Shown: piece by piece, positions 32,965-42,463 of the stretch
Layout of the letters: every line of letters begins with the position of its first letter
How positions within the stretch are numbered: position 1 is the stretch's first letter
Source: Toxorhynchites rutilus septentrionalis
Lineage: Eukaryota > Arthropoda > Insecta > Diptera > Culicidae
Length of the DNA stretch: 64,000 nt
Direction of reading: 5' to 3'
Assembly (NCBI RefSeq): GCF_029784135.1
Contig: NC_073746.1
Span: forward strand, 6,741,136-6,805,135
The notes under the pieces: model-generated
Databases searched by the model: none
The model's input: only the letters and a program-made list of their open reading frames with translations
What the model was told of the DNA's origin: nothing
Made by a program: the position numbers and the translations under genes

Positions 32965-35130
32965 CAATATGGGCTTTCTACAAAATTACGCAGAAATGTG
33001 ATTACTTGTAGAAAACATGCAACCTCGAATAGTATTTCTTGCTGAAATTCACATAGTTTTTTTTTCCAAAATATATTTTTTATTAAGGCACATGTGGCGT
33101 TAGCCTGACGGGGCCGGGAGTCCAAAATTCACATAGTTAATGAAGATTAATTAGACCAGTACAACATACCGGGTTATAAAGTTGGTTTTTGCTTGTCCCA
33201 CTCCAAACACATTGGAGGTGTTGCAATTTATGCAAAACAATCAGTTAAATTCAACATCCGGTTAAACGAATCTGTTGAAAATAATTGGTTCTTGGCTATT
33301 TCAGTTGAAAGAGGCATGCAGATGGGAAATTTTGGAATTGTATACCATTCCCCTAGTTCCAGTGACCAGCGTTTTATTGAAATTTTGGAGAACTTGTGGG
33401 AAAATGTCGTTGATTGCAGTAAATTAAATGTAATTGCTGGCGATTTTAACATTGATTGGCTTAATGTACGAAATTCGAATCAGTTGAAACAATTATCGCA
33501 ATATTTTAACTTAAAACAAACGGTTATCGAAGCTACTAGAATTTCTAAACATAGTAGAACTCATTCTTCGACAGAGGCCAAATTTAAAATAACTGACCAT
33601 GAGACAATTTTTGTTAACATTGAGAATGAACAGAAGGACTGTGATAGAAACAAAGTAAAGATCAAATGCTGGAAACAATATTCTCGAGAAGCTATGTCTC
33701 GAGAAGCTATGTGTCGGCAAGCCTGGATTTTGAAGCAACTACTGGACATCTGAATGATAAAGCAGCTGTTCTAACTAATACTTTGAATGAGTGTACGAAT
33801 AAATTAGTAATTGAAAAAAGTACAGAAAGTTTGAATGAACTAATTTAGAAAATGATTGGAATATGTACACTTTGGCGCGAAACATATATTCACAGGCCTT
33901 GAAAAAGACTTGATGTGAATATATACAGAGGAAAATCGATGAACATCAACATAATAGCAAAGGACTATGGAAAATATTAAAAACATTATTAAATTCTAAA
34001 AATAGTATACCGCGTTCCATAGTTTTCGGAGGGTCAGAAGAACAGTCAGACCAAATTATTGCAGAGAAATTTAACAGTTATTTCGTTAATAGTGTTCTAC
34101 TGATCAACCAAAGTATTGAGTTGGTCAGAGAACCTGTCGAAATAATACAGCCGATTATTATCAATTGCAGACTAGATTGTTTTTCATCTATCACTTTTGC
34201 TGATTTGAAAAGTATTTGTTTATCATTGAAAAAATCGGCTGGTACCGATAATGTCAACGTAAAAGTGATTCGCTCGACCTGATAAATGAATCTCTACGAA
34301 CTGGGCACGTGCCAAAGGTTTGGAAGGGATCCCTTGTGATTCCAATCCCCAAAGATAATGGGACGGATAAAGCCGAAGAGTACCTCCCTATTAACAGGTT
34401 GCACATATTAGAAAACTGTTAGAACTTGTTGTGAAATGTCAGCTGATTCATTTTATAGATAACAACCATTTGCTAATGCCAGAACAGTCGGGATATCGAG
34501 AGGGACACTCTCGTGAAACCGCGCTGAATCTGGTGTTAGCAATATGGAAAGAGAACATCGAGGCGAAAGAGACTATATTTGCGGTATTACTGGATCTTAA
34601 ACGCGCATTGAAGCGCATTGGAATTGTAGGGATGGCGTACAAATGGTTTGAAAGCTATTTGTGCGATAGAACTCAAAAGACCCGTTTCAACGATTCTGTT
34701 TCCGATCCCATTGGTAACTCACTCGGGGTGCCACAGGGAAGTGTTTTGGGCCCATTTTGTTCATTTTATATATAAATGATCTGCGACGGGTTTTACGATA
34801 TTGCGACATTAATTTGTTCGCGAATGATACTGTCCTGTTCATCGCAGCTAAGGATATAAAAGAAACCGCGGAGCACATAGACGAAGATTTTCTCTGGCTA
34901 AATGGCTCAAATTTAAGCAATTAAAGTTAAATGTTGGCAAATCAAAATACATGCTCATTTCTGCAGCAAACTCCATTATTGACGTTAATTTCGAAATAGA
35001 CGGTAAGACATTAGAACGCGTGAAAGATACAAAAAACATAGGAGTTATCATTGATGACAATTTAACTTTTAAGTCTCACATTAACAATGTCATTATTATG
35101 TTTATAATTGATTGACATTTACAAAATTCA
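32965..35130 (+). pseudogene. Non-LTR retrotransposon relic (endonuclease plus reverse transcriptase)
   Basis: Fragments in changing frames read first as an APE-type endonuclease: QPRIVFLAEIH near 33030, IGGVAIYAKQSVKF near 33210, VIAGDFNIDWLN near 33430 and KITDHETIFVNIE near 33590. Reverse transcriptase follows: SITFADLKSI and KKSAGTDNV near 34180-34260, SLVIPIPKDNG near 34335, LMPEQSGYREGHSRETALN near 34470, GVPQGSVLGP near 34730, then LFANDTVLFIA near 34820. There Asn replaces the first Asp of the usual F-A-D-D catalytic box. Several frameshifts, stops and the lost Asp make it inactive. It fits the Jockey/I group broadly, but I cannot fix the clade. Confidence 0.85.
33059..33124 (-). mobile_element. 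66-bp truncated retroposon nested in the non-LTR relic
   Basis: A T-run at 33059 onward, then 50 bp ending GGGGCCGGGAGTCC, interrupts the endonuclease region. It is flanked by a perfect 14-bp duplication AAATTCACATAGTT (33045-33058 and 33125-33138). On the minus strand it is a 3' tail with AATAAAAAATA and poly(A). This is the pattern of a severely 5'-truncated target-primed insertion. Confidence 0.8.
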
Positions 35131-35139
35131 TTTACAGGT

Positions 35140-36050
35140 AAAACTACCATGTTCGTACTGATAATGAAGTTTTTTTTTCTTCTTTGATGTTATGTATAAT
35201 GTAAAAAATAATAACGAGCGTTGTCTACGAAAGTTTGAGCCTCGCGCGCGTTTGATAGGTTTGGACTATGTTAATAATGAACACTGATACACAATGAAAT
35301 TTTATATGGGATCTGAAGTGGAAATTGGAATGGGGATAGTTCATTCAGAATTGTCGTAAACTATCTTTTCATAAGATGGTTATATCGAGTATTTCTGAAT
35401 AGTGGCAGATCACTAATATGTTCTTAGTTGACACTTTTAGATGTTGGGTTAAATTCCCAATCAGTCAAGGATCTTCCCGGGTTGGAAATTTTCTTGACAG
35501 GCCTTGAGAAAGCTTTGGATCTGAAGTTGAGACTATGATTATGACAATGTCGATACGGTTATATCCGTTGTTTCTTTTACAGTTTCCGCCAATTTATAAT
35601 GTTTGATTTATAGAAATTCATGCCTGCAACAGAGTCAGTGCGTTTTTGTTTTTGCTTTATAATGCTGGTCTCTTAACTTTAATTTAATTAACAAAAATAT
35701 TATCTATAAGATAAATCGACCTGTTCAAACCTTTGTAATCATCATCATCAATTGACTTACAACGCTTATCACAATGTAATTTTAAAAAAGTATGGTAGTT
35801 CAATTTTCCAAATTTTTTCATTTTTCTTTAGAGTTCCGAAATTTTCCGATTTTTCTCACCGTAAAGACAAATACAACAACATAAAGACGGATCAAATCGG
35901 ACCAATCCTTCCTCGGATTTTGCGCTTGCCAATTTGGCCTTTTTGGTGTTCCATTTTAATTCATATAGATTGTCCCATATTTCCCTGTGGCGCGGAATTG
36001 TGGCATATCGGGTGGGTTAAGTTGGCTTTCGGACAATCTCTCGATTGTAC
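35140..36050. other. No gene seen
   Basis: AT-rich sequence with no recognised family. Confidence 0.4.
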
Positions 36051-36059
36051 TGACAGTTT

Positions 36060-36420
36060 GATAATAATGGATAAGCACCACAGATCCTTCGTATGTTCAA
36101 TGTACGGGAGAAGAGTTTTTGGATCTTTAGAGCCTTACATTGAGATAAAACACAGCTATCATTTTTTCCCAGGATAATTATTTGCCATGTTTTAATGTTA
36201 TTTTCGACATATCCCTACCTCAGCAGGCTCGGAGGAAAATCGCTCGATAGGTTTTCGTAAAAATTTAGACTGTATATCTGTGATAATGTGGCGAATATCG
36301 TCTTCCAAAGTACCAATCGTCTGCGGTTTATAGGCGTTGACAGTTGACAAAGGTGTTAGGTCGCTTGCCTTGGGATTGACGAGTTCATTACGCTTATTCA
36401 CGAGTTTATTACGCGTATTA
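36060..36420 (-). pseudogene. Tc1/mariner-like 3' relic, copy 1
   Basis: Aligns with 48290-48510 in the same orientation (GGAAGAAGAGTTTTT, AAATAAAACACAG.TATCA, TCCGACATAT, TCTGTGATAATGTG.CGAATATC.TCTTCCAAA). On the minus strand 36198-36401 reads QTIGTLEDDIRHIITDIQ followed by a CRK end. This resembles the C-terminal tail of transposases of this superfamily. No catalytic region is present. The assignment is tentative. Confidence 0.45.
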
Positions 36421-37392
36421 GTTTATTGTTCCAATTAATGGATACTGGCGCTCCAGGTGTGACAGATTGCACCGTCTTGTAGAAACTACAGCGCAAACAT
36501 TGGGCTACGAGAGCCCTGGGTTGGTCCTGATTGTTCTGAAATCAATACAATAATGCAAGGCAAGGTTTAAGGATGTCGCACAGGGTAAACTTAACTAATT
36601 CGCACAACGGAACACATTCTAGATGTTTCTCCGGTGGGACCTGGCTAGAAAATTTAATCTGCTGCGGGCTTCTCAATGCCAAAAAGGAATTCGGATTGGC
36701 GCAATGTGCTCTTTACACCTGGCCATGAATTTGTCCGACACTCACACCGGTGCTAAGAAGGATCGACCTTTGGCTGCCGGCTAACCCCTCCTCCATATTC
36801 AGCATCTTCAGTGCCTCAGCACCTTCGCGGGTACTTGCAAATGTTGCGACGTTGGTTTTCCTTCAGACGTTGGTTTTCCTTCAGACGTTGGTTTAGAAGA
36901 ATAGTGATGATGGTGACTCTAAGGTCGCTCTTTTTTCGCATCAGTTTATTTTATTAGGCTCATTTAGCAATTAAGCTGTAACAGAGCCGAATTTATTCGT
37001 GTACATTTTCATCTAATGATAATTTTGTTGTATATTCCGCAGTAGCCATTTCTGGCGTAAGAGTATTCCTATTCTATCGACATACATGTCGCCTTTTTCG
37101 ACGTTCGAATATTCCTATTGCTCGATTTTTTTAAGGATGGACCATACACAGCGGGACTGTTGATATGAGGCATCTATTGTTGTGTTATTAATAGTACCAA
37201 TTACCGATGCAGACCGTAAAGTGAGCGTTAAGGGACTGGGATGATGACTGTTGCATGGATGTTGTAGCTTAAATAACACACAAAGATGGTCAATTGAGTT
37301 CTGAGTTATGAGCTCATGATCGTTCGCTTAGTAGCGGACACACAACCAATTAGGCCACAAACACCCCCTTGTCTTTCTTGTTGTGAATCATT
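36421..37392. other. No gene seen
   Basis: Moderately GC-richer sequence, possibly transposon remnants (36580-36900), but with no motif I can name. The BEL target duplication GTTGC is at 37393-37397. Confidence 0.35.
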
Positions 37393-37397
37393 GTTGC

Positions 37398-38071
37398 TGT
37401 TACGGACAGCTGAGGCTTATCGCGGATCGAGTTACAGATCCATAAGATAAGCAATATTTGAGATTATATTTAGAAAAGACCTCCAAGCGAGGTATAGAAA
37501 CGTTTAGAAAGGACCAATGTAAGGCAATTAAAAGATGTAAGAGCTCAAATGTTTTGTTAGGCTAGAAAACGCTTGTAGTTCGAAATTATTGCCGGTCATA
37601 AATTCAGAATGGACGAATATTTAAATAGCGTCCGGTAAACAATTTAATGCATGCATCATTTAGGATGCATTTTTATTACCCTTTTCCATCCCTAGCTGCG
37701 CTCAGCCAGATACACCAGCAGGGTGTAATAAAATAAAAGGATGTTATTTAGAGCGAAGGATGGAAAGGGGAAATCCAAGAATAAGATAGGCGCACCGACG
37801 AGGTGCTATAAACTTAAGGTATTTTCTTAGGGTAGTGCAGCCGTCTCAGACTGCACGTTACCATACGCTAGAAGAAGGGACAAGGAAGGTAGATGATCTA
37901 AACGAAACCGATATGTTATCGGTTTTCAAGAGAGAGAGAGGAGATGTTCCTCGTCAATCTTAGTTTAAGGAACCATGTATATATTGTGAAACTTTTGAAT
38001 AAATTTTTTAGTATTGTAACAGAACTCACGCGAAAGCGTTAAAATTTTTCTTTCAATAGAGAAATTTTTCA
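37398..38071 (+). repeat. 5' LTR of the second BEL/Pao element
   Basis: Begins TGTTACGG and ends TTTTTCA. It contains an AATAAA near 37999 and a terminal palindrome AAATTTTTC..GAAATTTTT around 38042-38069. No difference from 44217-44890 was found by eye. Confidence 0.95.
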
Positions 38072-38089
38072 TGGTGGCTCCAGAGAGGA
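38072..38089 (+). promoter_or_regulatory. Candidate tRNA primer-binding site
   Basis: TGGTGGCTCCAGAGAGG starts directly after the 5' LTR. TGG matches the complement of a tRNA CCA end, which is the expected position for minus-strand priming. The tRNA was not identified. Confidence 0.5.
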
Positions 38090-38119
38090 GCAGTGAAGAT
38101 TTCCAAAGTGGAAAAAAGT

Positions 38120-38585
38120 GAAACTCTTCTCGGCAGTGGATGCGAGAAGTGATAATTCGCGAAAATTTATCGGCAGTGGATGCCAACAGTGTTAATCGCG
38201 AATAAAAAGTCTTTTTCAAAGTTAATTCGCGAACTCTTCAAACCGGCAGTGGATGCCAAAAGTGAAACTCTTCTCGGCAGTGGATGCGAGAAGTGATAAT
38301 TCGCGAAAATTTATCGGCAGTGGATGCCAACAGTGTTAATCGCGAATAAAAAGTCTTTTTCAAAGTTAACTCGCGAACTCTTCTCAGCAGTGGATGCGAG
38401 AAGTGATAATTCGCGAAAATTTATCGGCAGTGGATGCCAACAGTGTTAATCGCGAATAAAAAGTCTTTTTCAAAGATAATTTGCGAACTCTTCAATCGGC
38501 AGTGGATGCCAAAAGTGTTTCTTTCAACCGAAATAAACATTGTGAATTGATTAAGAAACCGGCAGTGGATGCCAAAAGTGTTCCT
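38120..38585 (+). repeat. Leader with nine GGCAGTGGATGC hairpin units
   Basis: The word GGCAGTGGATGC (or CAGCAGTGGATGC once) occurs at about 38132, 38172, 38245, 38276, 38316, 38386, 38426, 38498 and 38561. Each is flanked by complementary bases: CTTCTCG..CGAGAAG in one type, GGCA..TGCC with a GTGGA loop in the other. Units are embedded in a ~140-bp higher-order repeat that includes TTAATCGCGAATAAAAAG. It lies between the primer site and the Gag start, where retroelements carry packaging or translation signals. Confidence 0.85.
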
Positions 38586-38800
38586 TTCAAACGGAGACAA
38601 ATATAAGTGAATTAACCAGCAAAAACCTTAAGCAGCAGTAGACGCAGCAGCACCAGCAGTAGCACCACCAGAGGTGACAACAACATCCGAGCCAGAAGGC
38701 CTCCCAGGACAAGGAGAGAATCGCCCAAGCACCAACACGGAAAGACGGAGATAGGACCGGATCAACAAAAAAGGTGTGATTTTTCCATTTTAGTTTAGTC

Positions 38801-41800
38801 ATGTCTTATCAATTCATTAGGAATAAGAATGGCAATTGCCGCTTGTGCAATGAGCCTGATTCTAGGGACGATTTAGTCGCGTGCGATGAATGTGACCGAT
38901 GGTTCCATTTGACATGCGCAGGCCTAAATAAAAAACCTAAACAAACAGAAAGATGGATATGCCCCAAATGCAAGACCATAGAGAACGAATTGTTAAGACT
39001 TCAAAAAACACAACCAACACCAATAGAAGAGATGATGAATATCCATAGAGAATCTATGCGGGCTCTAGTAGAAACTCTTAAAATTAAGAACGAGGGTAGA
39101 GAAGAAACCCCTGATTCAAATAGACTGTTACACCGGCAATCTCTCTTAGACCTCCCCTATTTTGATGGGTCATATAAGATATGGCCTAGATTTAAAATAA
39201 CGTTCGAAGAAACTACCCTTCAAGGAAACTTTTCCGATTTAGAAAATATAAATCGTTTACAGAAATATCTCAAAGGAGACGCGCTGAAATTAGTGAGCGC
39301 TCTTTTAATCGATAAAGCTAATGTTCCAAAAATAATGGAAAAACTAAATCTACGGTTCGGAAATCCCGAAACCATTTATTCGAATTTATTGAAGGAAATG
39401 CTAAATGCGAGGAATCCACATTTTGGATCACCCCAAACAATGATTGATTTTGTAACATCGCTTGATTGTTTCGTGACAAATATAAAAATACTAAAACACG
39501 ATGAATATCTCAATGATCCTAGATTGATTCGTGATTTAGTTTTAAAACTTCCAAACGACTTGCATCATCAATGGATCAAGTTTGTAGCTGATACAAAGAA
39601 AACAAGAGATATAATTGATCCATTTATACCGACGCTAGAGGACCTTTATAATTGGTTAAAACCTCAAGAAGAGTTGGCCACGATGCTACAGTCGGAGAGG
39701 AAAGAAAAACCTCATAAGAGCGGATATCTGAATACACATGCTGTAAAGGAACAAAAATATAGGCCGAAGCGCCTACCAAAGTGTTTCGCATGCCGAAACG
39801 AGCATAAGACATCAGAATGTTCAATTTTTAAAAATATGAACGTTCAACAAAGGAGTGATTTTATTTTTAAACACAGGCTATGTTTAGCATGTTGTAATTA
39901 TACAAACCACATGGCAAAAGATTGCAGGATCGCAAAGCCTTGTGGAATCGATGGATGCAAACTTAGACACCACGCATTACTGCATAGAGCAACTCAGAGA
40001 GATGCTAACCTTAATAATACAGAAAGCGTTAATTGTCATGTAAATAAAGAGAACAAAATACTGTATCAAATCCTTCCAGTTACATTGGGCTGCGGAAAAA
40101 AGGAAATTAAAACTTTCGCATTTTTAGACCCTGGGTCATCAGTAAGTTTGATTCACGCTGATATTAAAAATAAACTTGGAACACAAGGGCGTAACAACCC
40201 CTTAACGCTGGTTTGGACTAATGGCGAAACTCAGCAAGAACTAGATAGTGAAGAAATTTCCCTAAGTATACAAGGATGCAATAATCAACGTTATAACATA
40301 CATAATTTGAGGACTGTGTCGGAATTATCTCTTCCCTCACAGTCAATGAATATTCATGAATTACGACGAGAATACAATCACTTAGAAGATATAACTCTCG
40401 AAGGATATGAAAATGCTATGCCAAAATTACTGTTAGGTTTACCGCATTCGTTTTTGATAAGCGGTAGGGAGACGCGATCAGGTAAATTTAATGAACCAGT
40501 CGCACAGAACACTAAACTCGGATGGGTTTTGTTCGGGCAAACTAACGAACATAAAAAATTGAAAGGACACGTGCTGATGAACGACGAAATTGATTCATCA
40601 GATTATTTCAATAAAATGATGGAAAATTATTTTAGCCTAGAAGATTTCGGGATAAAAGTACCTGTAAAAACCTTGATGTCTAACGATGAAAAAAGATCGA
40701 TTGATATCATGAATTCCACTTTGAAATATGAAGAAGGAAGTTATGAAATTGGGCTGCTTTGGAAACAGGAGGATGTACAATTTCCGCATAGCTATCAATC
40801 AGCCATGAACAGACTACGTGGTCAAGAATCAAAAATGCGTAAAAATCAATGTCTACGTAAATGGTATGTTGAGAAAATAAAGGAATATGAAACCAAGGGA
40901 TACGCTAGAAAACTCACTCCCACAGAACAGCAGCAACGTGATCCAAAAATATTTTACTTACCGCACTTTACAGTTGTGAACCTAAATAAACAGCCCATAA
41001 AGCCACGGCTTGTTTTTGATGCCGCTGCTAAGGTTAAGGGAGAGTCCCTAAACACGAATTTATTACAAGGCCCGGATGCAACGACGTCGCTATTTGGAGT
41101 GTTAATACGATTTAGAGAAGGAAAATTTGCGATAACTGGAGACATCAAAGAAATGTTTCATCAAGTTAAAATAAGAAAGGAAGATCAAAATGCCCAAAGG
41201 TTTTTATTTAGGGAAAACTTTGACGAAGATCCCGACGTGTATGTGATGCAAGTGATGACCTTTGGAGCTACCTGCTCGCCCGCATGCGCACAGTTTGTTA
41301 AAAACACAAATGCTGAGAAATTCAGAGCAAGTCATCTTCAGGCAGTAGAGGCCATTCAAAACAACCATTACGTGGATGACTACCTAGATAGTTTCGACGA
41401 TTTAGAAAATGCCTCAAAAATTGTGAACGAAGTTATTACCATTCACAAATATGGGCACTTCAATATCAGAAATTTTATATCCAACAGTAATGAGCTATTG
41501 GGACAAATCCCGGAAGAAAATAGAACGGAAGTTAAAGAAGACTTATTAGGAAAATTTGAGGAATCATATGAAAAAGTACTCGGAGTGTATTGGGATACAA
41601 AAAAGGATTTTATTCGCTACAAGGTGGATATTCCTGTTACACAGGAGTTTACGAAACGAAAACTGCTTTCACAAAGCATGAGTGTTTACGATCCACTTGG
41701 TTTATTATCACATATAACAATTCAATCTCGAATTCTAATGCAGGAGCTCTGGAAAAGTGGAATAACATGGGATGAACAATTAAACCCAGCACTAAAGAAA

Positions 41801-42463
41801 AAATGGGAGAACTGGCACACAAAACTGGAAGAAGCAAGAGCAATAAGAATACCACGTTCATATGCCAATTCTTCTCACCCAAAAGAACGAGAACTACATG
41901 TCTTCGTTGATGCATCTGAGAATGCTTATGCAGCAGCAGTATACTTAAGGAGTGTATATGAGTCACACATTGATGTCAATATCGTGGCTGCCAAGGCAAG
42001 AGTCGCACCAACTAAAATGCTTTCCATACCACGACTCGAATTACAAGCCGCTGTATTAGGAAGCAGATTGGCTAAGACAGTAAAAAACGAGCTACGTCTA
42101 TCAATAGATAGAGTAGTATTTTGGTCAGATTCCAAAACTGTATTAGCATGGATTCGTTCAGAACCACGCAAGTACAAACAGTTTGTTGCCTTACGGATAG
42201 GAGAAATATTAGAAACCACATACGTAAACCAGTGGAAATGGGTGAATAGTAGGAATAATCCAGCGGATGAAGCTACGAAATTATCAAATAGTAATTCAAT
42301 CTGGTTTACAGGCCCACAGTTCTTATATGATAATGAAGAAAACTGGCCAAATGAAGTTCAGAGAAGCGACACTGACGAAGAATTAAGACCACTGCACACT
42401 ATTCAATCGAAAGAGTTTAGTGGTCTGAAAAGCATTCACATAAATTGGTGTTCGGATTTGTGA
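38801..42463 (+). CDS. gag-pol: BEL/Pao Gag-protease-reverse transcriptase-RNase H polyprotein
   Basis: 1220 uninterrupted codons from ATG 38801. Residues 13-57 form a PHD-type finger (CRLCNEPDSRDDLVACDEC, H, C, CPKC). Residues ~110-290 match the BEL Gag region. CCHC-like knuckles begin near 327 (CFACRNEHKTSEC; CLACCNYTNHMAKDC). The protease site near 443 reads FLDPGSSVSLI, with Pro after the Asp where most family members have Ser, Thr or Asp. The reverse transcriptase has GLLWKQEDVQFPHSY, KPRLVFDAAAKVKGE, ITGDIKEMFHQVKI and catalytic YVDDYLDS near 857. RNase H near 1034 has VFVDASENAYAAAVYLRS and FWSDSKTVLAWI. It ends in RNase H/linker sequence at a stop, and the continuation (LVFGFVRLKRSV) is in the -1 frame. 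It makes virus-like particles and cDNA. It lacks integrase. Confidence 0.95.
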   Translation: MSYQFIRNKNGNCRLCNEPDSRDDLVACDECDRWFHLTCAGLNKKPKQTERWICPKCKTIENELLRLQKTQPTPIEEMMNIHRESMRALVETLKIKNEGREETPDSNRLLHRQSLLDLPYFDGSYKIWPRFKITFEETTLQGNFSDLENINRLQKYLKGDALKLVSALLIDKANVPKIMEKLNLRFGNPETIYSNLLKEMLNARNPHFGSPQTMIDFVTSLDCFVTNIKILKHDEYLNDPRLIRDLVLKLPNDLHHQWIKFVADTKKTRDIIDPFIPTLEDLYNWLKPQEELATMLQSERKEKPHKSGYLNTHAVKEQKYRPKRLPKCFACRNEHKTSECSIFKNMNVQQRSDFIFKHRLCLACCNYTNHMAKDCRIAKPCGIDGCKLRHHALLHRATQRDANLNNTESVNCHVNKENKILYQILPVTLGCGKKEIKTFAFLDPGSSVSLIHADIKNKLGTQGRNNPLTLVWTNGETQQELDSEEISLSIQGCNNQRYNIHNLRTVSELSLPSQSMNIHELRREYNHLEDITLEGYENAMPKLLLGLPHSFLISGRETRSGKFNEPVAQNTKLGWVLFGQTNEHKKLKGHVLMNDEIDSSDYFNKMMENYFSLEDFGIKVPVKTLMSNDEKRSIDIMNSTLKYEEGSYEIGLLWKQEDVQFPHSYQSAMNRLRGQESKMRKNQCLRKWYVEKIKEYETKGYARKLTPTEQQQRDPKIFYLPHFTVVNLNKQPIKPRLVFDAAAKVKGESLNTNLLQGPDATTSLFGVLIRFREGKFAITGDIKEMFHQVKIRKEDQNAQRFLFRENFDEDPDVYVMQVMTFGATCSPACAQFVKNTNAEKFRASHLQAVEAIQNNHYVDDYLDSFDDLENASKIVNEVITIHKYGHFNIRNFISNSNELLGQIPEENRTEVKEDLLGKFEESYEKVLGVYWDTKKDFIRYKVDIPVTQEFTKRKLLSQSMSVYDPLGLLSHITIQSRILMQELWKSGITWDEQLNPALKKKWENWHTKLEEARAIRIPRSYANSSHPKERELHVFVDASENAYAAAVYLRSVYESHIDVNIVAAKARVAPTKMLSIPRLELQAAVLGSRLAKTVKNELRLSIDRVVFWSDSKTVLAWIRSEPRKYKQFVALRIGEILETTYVNQWKWVNSRNNPADEATKLSNSNSIWFTGPQFLYDNEENWPNEVQRSDTDEELRPLHTIQSKEFSGLKSIHINWCSDL

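Noticed and set aside
42428..42435. Programmed -1 slippery site
   Set aside because: The GAAAAGC-like stretch is not a canonical heptamer, and no stable downstream structure is obvious. Left as an open question under findings.
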